Below are positions 33,291-43,097 of a stretch of 64,000 nt of DNA, in pieces (positions within the stretch are counted from its first letter, which is position 1; every line of letters starts with the position of its first letter). A program made the translations under genes and the position numbers. The notes under the pieces are model-generated. The model saw nothing but the letters and a program-made list of their open reading frames with translations. It had not been told where the DNA came from and ran no database searches. The stretch comes from Rhea pennata (Eukaryota; Chordata; Aves; Rheiformes; Rheidae): contig NC_084678.1 in NCBI RefSeq assembly GCF_028389875.1, positions 17,080,899 through 17,144,898 of the forward strand, read 5' to 3'.

Positions 33291-33660
33291 GCAGAGCTGG
33301 GGTGCAGACCCTGTGCCTTGAGTGCTGGGGTGCAGATCCTGTGCCTTGATAAGTAGGGTGCAGGGGGAGCAGAGCTGGGGTGCAGACCCTGTGCCTTGAG
33401 TGCTGGGGTGCAGATCCTGTGCCTTGATAACTAGGGTGCAGGGGGAGCAGAGCTGGGGTGCAGACCCTGTGCCTTGAGTGCTGGGGTGCAGAGCTGGGGT
33501 GCAGAGCCTGTGCCTTGATAAGTAGGGTGCAGGGGGAGCAGAGCTGGGGTGCAGACCCTGTGCCTTGAGTGCTGGGGTGCAGAGCTGGGGTGCAGAGCCT
33601 GTGCCTTGATAACTGGGGTGCAGGGGGAACAGAGTTGGGGTGCAGACCTTGCACCCTGAT
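33291..33660. repeat. Minisatellite with 78- and 91-bp units
   Basis: The word GCAGAGCTGG recurs at about 33291, 33369, 33447 and 33538, with a variant copy at 33629. This gives two 78-bp units and then two 91-bp units, the longer form carrying an internal 13-bp duplication. Each unit contains GGGGTGCAG and CTGTGCCTTGA blocks. It grades into the 328-bp higher-order array to its right. Confidence 0.85.
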
Positions 33661-34690
33661 CGCTGGGGTGCAGGGGGAGCAGCCCCAGGGTGCAGCCCCG
33701 TGCCCTGATTGCAGGGGTGCAGCCCCGTGCCCTGATTGCAGGGGAGCAGCCCTGGGGTGCAGCGCCATGCCTGATTGCGGGGGTGCAGCGCCGTGCCCCG
33801 ATCGCAGGGGTGCTGGGTGCAGCCCCGGGGTGCAGCGCCGTGCCCCGATCGCAGGGGTGCTGGGTGCAGCCCCGGGGTGCAGTGCTGTGCCCTGATCGCA
33901 GGAGTGCCGGGGTGCAGCCCCGTGCCCCGATCGCAGGGGTGCAGTGCGGGGTGCAGCCCCGGGGTGCAGCGCCGTGCAGTGCCCCGATCGCAGGGGTGCT
34001 GGGTGCAGCCCCGGGGTGCAGCCCCGTGCCCTGATCGCAGGGGTGCCGGGGTGCAGCCCCGTGCCCTGATTGCAGGGGTGCAGTGCGGGGTGCAGCCCCG
34101 GGGTGCAGCGCCGTGCAGTGCGGGGTGCAGTCCCGTGCCCCGATCGCAGGGGTGCTGGGTGCAGCGCCGTGCCCCGATCGCAGGGGTGCTGGGTGCAGCC
34201 CCGGGGTGCAGCGCCGTGCCCCGATCGCAGGGGTGCTGGGTGCAGCGCCGTGCCCCGATCGCAGGGGTGCAGTGCGGGGTGCAGCCCCGGGGTGCAGCGC
34301 CGTGCAGTGCCCCGATCGCAGGGGTGCTGGGTGCAGCCCCGGGGTGCAGCCCCGTGCCCTGATCGCAGGGGTGCCGGGGTGCAGCCCCGTGCCCTGATTG
34401 CAGGGGTGCAGTGCGGGGTGCAGCCCCGGGGTGCAGCGCCGTGCAGTGCGGGGTGCAGTCCCGTGCCCCGATCGCAGGGGTGCTGGGTGCAGCGCCGTGC
34501 CCCGATCGCAGGGGTGCTGGGTGCAGCCCCGGGGTGCAGCGCCGTGCCCCGATCGCAGGGGTGCTGGGTGCAGCGCCGTGCCCCGATCGCAGGGGTGCAG
34601 TGCGGGGTGCAGCCCCGGGGTGCAGCGCCGTGCAGTGCCCCGATCGCAGGGGTGCTGGGTGCAGCCCCGGGGTGCAGCGCCGTGCCCTGA
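33660..34690. repeat. G-rich minisatellite with 328-bp higher-order repeat
   Basis: Short units of about 31-56 bp combine GTGCCCCGATCGCAGGGG, TGCTGGGTG and CAGCCCCGGGGTG blocks. From 33931 the order of these units repeats as a 328-bp supercycle: 33931-34258 and 34259-34586 are almost identical, and a third partial copy runs from 34587 to about 34690. The + strand is G-rich. The 637- and 790-residue frames on the - strand and several + strand frames are by-products of stop-free repeat units. Confidence 0.92.
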
Positions 34691-34915
34691 CCGCCGCGCG
34701 CCGGTGCCGGCGGGCGGGGCGGGCCGGGCCGGCGCCGCCCCGGCGCGGAGCCGCCGTGATGCAATTTCCGCGAAGTCCGGCCCCGGTTTGAATGCGGGGA
34801 GGCCCCAGAAACGAAACTGGCGGCGGCGGCGGCGGCGAAGCCCGAGCCCAGCGCGGCCGCGGCGGCGGTGAGAGCGGCGCGGCGGCGGCAGCGGGCCCGG
34901 GGCGCCGCGGGGCTG
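34691..34915. promoter_or_regulatory. CpG island with GGC repeat
   Basis: This very GC-rich segment directly follows the minisatellite. It contains a (GGC)n tract near 34820-34838 and a GAAA pair at 34808-34818 (GAAACGAAACT). That motif resembles an ISRE but has 5-base rather than 6-base spacing, so it is a weaker candidate. It may be another 5' regulatory region in the GMEB2-HELZ2 interval. Confidence 0.4.
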
Positions 34916-35205
34916 CCGGGTGCCCTGGGATGCTCTGGGGCGCGGGGTGCTGCAGGGGCGCGGGATGCTCTGGGGTGCTGCAGGGGCGCGGGATGCTCTG
35001 GGATGTTCAGGGGTGCAGGGTGCCTTCAGGTTGCAGGGTGCCCTGGGGTGCTGCAAGCCTGCAGGGTGCTCCAGGGTGGATCCCGGGCGCTTTGGGGCAT
35101 TGTAGGGTGCCTCGTGGGTGCAAGGTGCCCCGGGGCACAGGGTGGGTGCAGCGTGCTGCAGGGCATAGGACGCCCTGGGGGGCAGTGCGGGGGGCAGCGG
35201 GGGAT
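34916..35205. repeat. Degenerate GGGGTGCTGCAGG repeats
   Basis: Short diverged units built on GGGATGCTCTGGGG, GGTGCTGCAGGG and CAGGGTGCC continue the same sequence family as the larger array to the left, with lower order. They are likely older copies of that minisatellite. Confidence 0.7.
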
Positions 35206-38200
35206 GCAGCACCCTCGGCCCTCGTGTGCTCCCTACCCACGCAGGGGCCCTTCTGGGGGGCAGGCTGGACTGGGATCGCATTTGGGGCGCTGTTTTGGGG
35301 TTGCAAGAGTCCCCTGGGTGCGAAGCCTTGCTTGGGCCGGCCCGGGCGAGCAGCCCCGAGGCCCAGGCGTCCTCCGCCCTGAGCTGGCCCTCGGCGGCGC
35401 GGGGGCTCTTAGCCGGCTCCTTGCGCTCTGCTGAAGACGTTCGTGTGCGAGAGCTGCGATCACGGGCGCCCGCCTGCTCCGCACAGACGTGCCCCGGCGT
35501 GCAGGGTGCTGCGCGCAGGTCGGGGGGGAAGCGCTTTCCCGCCGTCTCAGGCAGCGGCTTCCCGGCTGTTTCCGGAGGAAGAGGGAAATATCCCAGGGAC
35601 CGACCCCACCTCGGCGCGGGGACGAGGATATCCGCCAGCAGGCGGGCCGGGAGGAAGGGCGCAGCGGGCGCCGCGCGGCTCTCGCTCTCCTTTCGCCTGC
35701 CGGACCGTCCCCGAGCAGCTGGCTCGGCCGCGGGGCGTCCGAGATGCTCGTCCTGGTCACTCCCACCGTTCCTCTGAGTGGCCAAAAGGGGGAAAAAAAC
35801 CAAACCCTCGTGCGCCTCGGGCCGGCCCGGTGCCGGCCCGGCGCTGACGAAGGCGCCGGTGCGGGGTGCCGCCGGCGCCGTGGGGCAGAGGCCGGTCCCG
35901 CGGGGCTCGGCCCGACCGGGGCTGCCTGACTCACTCCCGCGCTGTCCATTGCATAATCTCTTGTCAATAATTAATCAAGGCCGGACTAGACAGACAGACA
36001 GACGTGAGGCCAGCGTGCTGCACCGGGGCTTGGCCACGCGGGTGCAGCGAGCGCTGCGCTGCGCTGCGCTTTACAGGCGCGCGGCAGGTCGGGGTTTAAA
36101 TCCTAATTTCCAGGCGAAAGCGGCGACGCCTCGCGTGGTTGGAGCCGCGGGGAGGGCCCCGCCGAGGATGCCGCCGGGGCGCCCTGCGGCCCGGCCCGGC
36201 CCGGCCCGGCCCGATGTCCCCGGCTGGGAGGGGACACGTGTGAGCGGTGGGTATCCGTCCCAATGGGGCAGCGAGCCTCTGCAAGCAGGTGCTGAGCTGG
36301 TGGTTTCATAAACCAACTTCTCTCTGTTTGCAAGAGTCGCTTCTTTTGCCCATCGGAAGGATGCGAGTAGCTTTAAATGCTAGGCCGTGCTTTTGAGGGC
36401 TTCTGTAAAGAACGAGGGTTTTTCTTTAAATAGACAGGGAAAAAAGATGTTTGATGTGTTTGCTGGGAGAACGGGCTTTAATGCTGCAGCTTCGCTGAGG
36501 TTTCAAGAGGGAGTTTCACAGTTCCCCTTCCTATTGCCTCCTACCTCTGGAGCCCGTTCACAGAGGTTCTGCCTGTTCTGAGAGCTTGCTCAAAACCTTA
36601 TTGTTTCTTAAAAATAAATAATATCGGATTTGACCCTTTAAGGCCAGAATATTCCTTCCTGGCTTCTCTAGAAGCGTGTCCTCCCGTTGGCGTGAATACT
36701 AGTATTACCCAGGCGGTCCTGTTCTGTCTTTCTTGGTGGTCCTCCAAGCGTTTAGCCAAGAGGGGCTGTATCGTTATCGCTGTATCGTTAGAGGACTGCA
36801 GCTCTGGGACTCTGTTGCACTTGGAGTACTCGAAACGGGAGGCTTAGCTCCCACTCAGCTCTGCACTGACGGAGCCGAGTGCCAATGGCCAGTTTTCATT
36901 CTCCGTGATTTGTACTGTGAAGATATTTTGGAGTTTTCACCAGTGACAGAGTTTCCACTGTGCCAGCTGTTGCATGAACCTGAATGTAAGAGCCTTTCTC
37001 CAGAGGAAAGGAAGAGCCCTCCAAAGGAACGAAGGTGGAATTCTGCTATCAGAGGAAAAATGAAGTTGTCTCAAAGCCACAGAAGCTGGAGAAATGTAAG
37101 CACCGATTCAGCAGGGCTCAGGAACATGCTCCTAACCCCCGTCAGCTTCAAAGGAGCTGAAAGTTTGAGTGTGACCTCGGCCTTTGGCTGCTGCGAGCTC
37201 AGAGTTCTTGGATGCAGGCGTGGGGCGTTCCTCCTGGCTGTGCTTCAACAGCAGCCTAAAACCCATCTAACCACTCGCTGTTGCGGTCCTACCCTACCCT
37301 CCCGCCTGCCCCAGCTTCGTGCCAGCTCTGGTGCTTGCCAGATCCTTCACGGAGTTTTGCAGCACGCTAACCCTGCAGAAACGGGGCATTTGTGGCTCAG
37401 TTTGGGTGCGTGGGGGGATGGGGTGGGTTCCGGGAACCGAGTGCTCAGTTCCCAGCCCGACAGCCTTGCCTGGGGCTGAGCTGTACGCCCAAGCTCGCCA
37501 GCCCTCTTCCTGCTCTCCCGGCGTGCAGGTCATCGCGGGCAGCGTGACTTCAACGCCCGCCGTAAAACGCGGCGGCGAAACGTCGCTAGCTCTTGAGCTG
37601 GTGGTTGCCTTTCTCCACCGAGTTTTGCCACGTGTGCAGCGCAGGGCTCTACCTTCCCTAAGCAGGATTTTGCTGGAGTGCTGCCCGTGCTTGAAGGAAG
37701 TGTTTGCGTGCATCCCTCCCTCTGCAGGTGGTAGCGCCGCTCCGATAAACCTGCGCGCGGGGCCCTGGCCGAAGGGCAGCCCCTCTGCGGGGAGGGAGCT
37801 CGCCGCCGCGTCTGTGCCGCGCTTGCGAGGGGCTCTCCGCTCGGTGCAGGCTCCAGAGGTGCAGAGCATGTCCCGCACGCCTGGGCCATGTGGGTGTTGT
37901 AAAATTGCCAGGGCACGAGGTGGTCTTGAGAGTCAGCCCTGGAGCAGCTAATTTTTTGGCAGAGTAGATTTCTGGGTGATAAAAGAAAAGCCTAATTGAA
38001 GGCAGCGGTGTTTACTGCGTATTGACCTGCAGAGCAGCTCGGTGATGGCACCGTAAACCTTCTTCCACGCTGACCCCGTGCGAGCTGTTCCCAGCACCCG
38101 CGGGATGGGGTGCGCGGGAAACGTCCCTGCAGGCAGAGCTGCCCCGGCTGGTGCCGAGTGCTGTTAGGGCAGTGCTCTGGTCTGGACGCGTGGGGCAAAG

Positions 38201-41030
38201 GTGGTGGCCCCGACTCTCGTAACCAAGCCATTTCAGACTGAGAAGCTGCTTTGGCCTCCAGCTCCAAGTAACGTGGATGTGCCCCAAGGGAGACCGCAGC
38301 CGCGTTGCTAAGATGTCTTCTCTCACGCCACGCGATGGTGTGGTTTTCCCTTTCTCCTGGGGCAGGCTCTTAGTGATTCCTCACTGCCTGAACAAAACAA
38401 AGGCAGTAACACCAGCTCCAAAGGTTGCCCTTCGAGCAGCAGTGAGCGGCCTGCCCTTGCTGCAGCAGCTGGAATATTTGTCCCACTGAAAGGTCAAGTC
38501 GCCTTCCTTTCCCCAGCCCACCTTGGTGGTCCCAAGAAGCCACGCTCGGGTGCAGACCGTTTCTCTCGGAACAGCTGCGTTAGTTCCCTAAGGACAGGGA
38601 GTTTACCCCTCTTTAGAAGCGCGTGCGGGATGCCCTGTGGATGCCTGACGAGTGTGTGCAGCCCTGCAAAGCTCTTCAGGGATGGAGCTGTGGGATGCGG
38701 CGTGCAGCTGAGCAGCCCTGGCTGGAGAGAGCCCTGCTGTGCTGTACCGCGTACACCTTCCACTGCCAACGCTTGTGGAGATGAAGCGATTTGTTAAACA
38801 AAATAGTAGTTGGACATTGTGCGACCAGAGCCTTTGGCTGCAGATAAAATATGGAAAAAGAGCTAGCTTGCAGCTGATGCCAGAAAAGCAATAGCCTTGA
38901 CGCACGTTTTGAAGACGCTGATAATTCTGTTGTGGTTTGGAGAGAGCAGCCCTCGGGTTCAGGGTCTCTGGCCCGCAGCAGTGTTGCGTTGCCTTTGCTT
39001 TGGGATCAGTGGAACATCCCACTGTGCCCTTAGATCATGCTTTTGGCTGTCTCCCTTGGCCTGGTGGTCTTCTGTATTCTTACTGTTTTCCAGCTTATTT
39101 CATGCCAGTATGAAACGCTTTCTGCATGTCGGTTGGCAAGCAGGTAGCACCAGAACCTCTGCCGTGTCCTTACCCCTCTAGCAGGTCACAGAGGCAGTGG
39201 TAAAGTTTGGTTAGTGTGAGGCTTGAAGGACATTTCAGCTTCTCCAGCCTAGACAGAAATCTCCACGCTTGGAGCACCAGTGAAATGGCCCAAACCTGCC
39301 ACGATTACTGTTTCCCAAGGGCATCTCCTCCTGGTGGACTTGGGTGATGGGAGGCTGCTGTCACTGCAGAGCAGTTCAGAAGTGTGGGAACGAGTTTGCC
39401 AAAGGCCATGGGGGAAAAGTGGGGCTGGACCTGGCAACAGAGCATTTGTTACTGAAACTCTCTGATTCCTTGTCCAATCTGTGCCTGGGAGCCCCAGAGT
39501 AAATCCTAGTCCTCTCCCTACCCTGTGTGGGATGGTCTGAAGCATGAGCGCTCGCTCACCGTGGTTGGCCTCTGTCCTTGGCTACTGTGGTCCACCTGCG
39601 TCACCTCCATCTGCCTGGTGGCACCCCCAACTTCCCAGGGTGGGAACCCGGCAGTGCTGGTGGCAGTGTGGTCCCCATCTCAAAGCGCCTCTGTGATGCC
39701 CGGTTGGCTCCTCTGCATCCCTTTACTCCTTGGTACCCGTAGCAAGTCTCCTTGCTGAGCCTGGGCGAGGTGCTCGGTTATCTGCTGTGCCGGGCTGCTG
39801 CCCCTGCCTTGGGGAGCCCTCGCTGACTTGCTAGTCCGAGGTGGCTGGTCTGGCCCTGGCCTCCGGCATCTGGCAGGCTCTGTGGGTTTTGCAACAGCTG
39901 CTTGAGCATGTTGCGGAAGAATATGTCAAAATTGGCCAATATCTGCTTTTTGCCTGTTTGCAGCCGTGGGACAGGAAAGTTGCTTCTGGAGGAGACTTCC
40001 TCGGCTGAGGCTGCAGCGGGCTGCCTCTGGCCTGAGCAGATCCCTTCGGCTGCGGTGCTCCTCTCCGTGTCACAGCGTGGGAGACGCGCGCTCGTTTGCC
40101 AGAGGGGCTCTAAAGCTGTTTGCCAGCGGCTGGGAGCGCTCGGGGGGCCGGCGCTGTGGGAGAGGAGGGTCCCAGCCAAAGGTGCCTCTTCCCTGCAGCA
40201 TCCAGCGGGGAGGATGGGGAGGGGGTTGCCGCAGCTGGAGGCCGTGCTGGGCTGGAGCGATTTGCTCTGGCCCATTTGGGGTGTTTGTGGCAGAACCGGA
40301 AGGCAAAGAAAGAGCCCTTGAATTCCGTGCAGTTGCTGGTTGCACAGATGCTCTTTTTTTTGAGGTCGGTGACTTAAGCAGCCCCTGCCAGTGGCCAGCC
40401 CAGGGGCTGCCGTCTTCCTTAGCGCTTGCACCTTGGTGGCCAACCGCTCGGTAGGAGCTTAGGCCCGGAGCTTAGGTACTTGCGTGACACGGTGCACGGG
40501 GTGATGCTGCATACGCAGGACCAAGACGGTCCCTGCTAGGTTCAGTAGGTTTGAACAACTTAGAGACCCAAGGCAAGAGGCCGGACAGGCCCAGCCGGCG
40601 CGTGCTCCCGGAGCAAGGGCTGCTGTTCCTGCTAACAGCCTCATGCAGCTCTTCCAAGCGAGGCCCCGCCGCCTGCATGCAAAATCTGCTGCGCTTTAAA
40701 TGCGAGTCTGGAAATAAACAGGCAGGGATGAGTCAGGGGTGAGTTAGCTCTTGCTACAAAGACCTGAAGGCATGACACAGTGAACTGGATCTTCGGAGAG
40801 GAAAAACTAATGCTGCTGTGTGACTCTGCCGTGCAGCTTAGTGGCTTGCTGAAACGGAAAGCAGCAATGTTGCACAGAGCCAGGGTTCCTCCCAGACTTG
40901 AAATTAAGCATCTCCCCCGAGTGCGTGTTCAGCCTAAGGTGCTGCAGAGAGATGGGATTTGGTGCCTCCTCCCTTGCCCCGCTGCCTTGGCAGCAAGCGG
41001 GGGCTGTGGCGCGGGGATGGGACGCGAGTA
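35206..41030. other. Region upstream of HELZ2 start exon, no supported gene
   Basis: GC-rich sequence to about 36240 includes a (CAGA) run at 35990-36002 and (CCCGG)n at about 36189-36213. Moderate-GC sequence follows. A 248-codon frame at 36733-37479 on the + strand has no recognisable domain. A TTTCNNTTTC IRF-like core occurs at 38345-38354. If HELZ2 starts near 31-33 kb this is its first intron. Confidence 0.5.
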
Positions 41031-41039
41031 GGTCATGAC

Positions 41040-41860
41040 GTGCACCCTGGCCCAGCTGGTGGGTGCGAGGTGGGTGCTCGCCGCGTTGGCGGACCCCCCC
41101 CGTCATCGGGCGCCCCTCGCCCTGGGTCCGCGCCCGCGGCTTGGGCCGTGCAGAGCTGCCGGGCAGCGACTCCGGAGCCCCGAGCAGCTCTGCCGGGGGT
41201 GCTCCCCGGCCGCCGCTCGCGCGGGAAGCCGCTCGCAAGGCGCTCCTGACCCGTTGCGCCGTGCGCGCCGCAGCCGACCGCGCCGGCTGTTTGCCGAGCT
41301 GTCGCCGGCGCGAGGCGGGGGCCCGGCGGCTGGTCTCGCGTGCCCGGCCCCCGCTTTTAGCCGCCGCGCGCGGGGCTCTCGCGTTGTTAACCCCCGCGGG
41401 TCTCGCCCGGCGCGGGGCTGCAGCGGCGTTACGCCTGGGTTTCTCCTCCGCGCAGCGTGGGGCAGGGCCCAGGCGGGGAAGAGGAAGGGCTGGGAGGCGG
41501 GAGAGCAGGAAAAAGAAAGAGAAATTTGGCAGGAGCGAAAAGAGAAGGGGGGAGGCACCTGGAAGGGGAAGAGCAAATCGGGTTGTCAGGGCAGGGGCTG
41601 GGAGGAGGCTGCTGGCGCTCGGGTCGGGGACGTGCCCGGAGCCGCCGGGGCGGGCGACTCCGCGTTCGGCGATAAGCGCTCCGGGCCGAAGGTCTGCAGC
41701 CTGCGGCGCTCCGGGGACCGAGCCGAGCCGTCCCGCGTGCTCTCCTGGCTCGGCAGCCCGGCGCGGCTCCCGTGGTCCCGTGCAGCACGTCTTGCAGGAC
41801 GCGCTCCCCGGCTGGTAGGCGGACGGAGGTGGCTGAGTAGCGGCAGACCCCAGATGGAGG
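41040..41860. promoter_or_regulatory. HELZ2: CpG island just upstream of HELZ2 start-codon exon
   Basis: CpG-dense sequence ends about 100 bp before the acceptor of the start-codon exon. It contains a purine-rich IRF-like site at 41515-41526 (GAAAGAGAAATT, correct 6-base spacing). This is an alternative location for the HELZ2 promoter. Open frames of 251 and 286 codons across it are composition artefacts. Confidence 0.45.
41515..41526 (+). promoter_or_regulatory. HELZ2: IRF-like motif near HELZ2
   Basis: GAAAGAGAAATT fits GAAANNGAAANT and sits about 580 bp upstream of the HELZ2 ATG. Because the surrounding sequence is a purine-rich A/G stretch, a chance match is more likely here than at 32781. 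Confidence 0.3.
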
Positions 41861-41955
41861 TTCCTGGGTACTTGGAGGAAGCTGGGTTATTTTAATGTCT
41901 CGGAGCGCGTGCTAATTTTTCCTGCTAACTTGCTTGTTCGTTGTTTCTTCATCAG

Positions 41956-43097
41956 GCTTTGCGGACTCGCATCGACGGCCGGCAGGTACCTCGCGAGCTG
42001 GGACACGGCCTGCTCTGCGGCGCCTCCTGAGCCCGGGATCTACTTTTAGAAACTTTTCCACGTGAATTCCCTTTTGCCTGGCCACCACTGACAATGCCTA
42101 TAGCGAACGGGCTCTCCGTGCCGCTGGACAGTCTCCAGCGGCAGCTGGAGCTGTGCCTGGTGTGCTCCAAATGCAGCGTGAAAGAAAATGAGATTACCTA
42201 CCGGTTGAAAGAAGTGGAGCACAAATGCATGTATGAGATCCTCCTTGCCAGGTGCAGGAAAAAGAGGAACACAGCCTGGAGGAAGGTCTCCAGGCGGCCG
42301 GGCTTCCCCAACCCAGCCCGTTACGCAGTCTGCCGATACTATGTCATGGGCTTGGGCTGCAGCAAGCACAAGAACCTATGCACCTTTGCCTGGAGCCCGG
42401 AGGAGGCGATGGTGTGGAACTTCGAGCGGGAGCACGAGCTGGAGAGGCGCGTACTGAAAGCTGAGGTCCTGCGGACCCAACTGGCCGACTGCCCCAACGG
42501 CCTCCCCACACCAGACCTGACCAGTGCCACGGAGGACATCATAAATGAATTTGGGGGGCATTTCCAGGAGATCTGCAAACGCTGTTTTTATGGAAGCCCT
42601 CAGCAGATCTCCACAGGTGGCCAGGCGCGGCTCTGCGAGTACCACCGGACGTGGGACCCACTGTTAGTGCACGTGGTGTCTGACAGTCAGAGGAAGAAGC
42701 AGTACATTGCCATCCGGCTGTGCCCCGAGTCCATCCCAACCTTGAACTACTGCAGGTACGTCTCCAAGGGCGAGCCGTGCAGGCACAGCGCTCAGTGGTG
42801 CCGCTACGCGCACAGCGAAGTGGAGATGGCCGTGTGGCAGGCGGAGAGGAACCATGGCTTGGCTCGCTCCGACCTGCTCTCATCCTCAGAGACGTGCAGC
42901 GAGAGCAGCGAGCAGGTGACGCCTCCTCCGATTCACTTCTACTGTCGAGTCTGCCTGGTGACCTTCAGCTCTCAGGAAAGCTTTGAGAACCACTGCTCCT
43001 CCACGGAGCACATGCAGATGATCTCGGCTGACGCTACCGTCCAGTGGGTTCACCGCGCGCCGCCTTTCGGACTGACAAAATTCTCCCTGTGCAGCAG
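41956..43097 (+). CDS. HELZ2: HELZ2 start-codon exon, N-terminal zinc fingers (residues 1-335)
   Basis: The acceptor ATCAG ends at 41955 and the donor GTAAGA is at 43098. There are 138 bases of 5'UTR with an in-frame TGA at 42028, then the ATG at 42094. It encodes a CLVCSKC cluster (21-27) and a CCCH-like finger CX8CX6CX3W near residues 80-100, in which Trp replaces the usual His. A complete CCCH finger (CX7CX6CX3H) follows near residues 224-242, then a C2H2 finger (CX2CX12HX5H) near 287-310. Confidence 0.93.

Noticed and set aside
32851-35803. Very long - strand open frames (637 and 790 codons) with repeated Cys/Pro/His-rich units
   Set aside because: They track exactly the G-rich minisatellite; frames on both strands are open there because the units lack stop codons. 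No splice context, domain or codon-usage support for a gene.
41035-41895. 251- and 286-codon frames in the 41 kb CpG island
   Set aside because: Two overlapping frames open on the same strand, both Arg/Ala/Gly-rich, as expected of CpG-island sequence. No recognisable domain.
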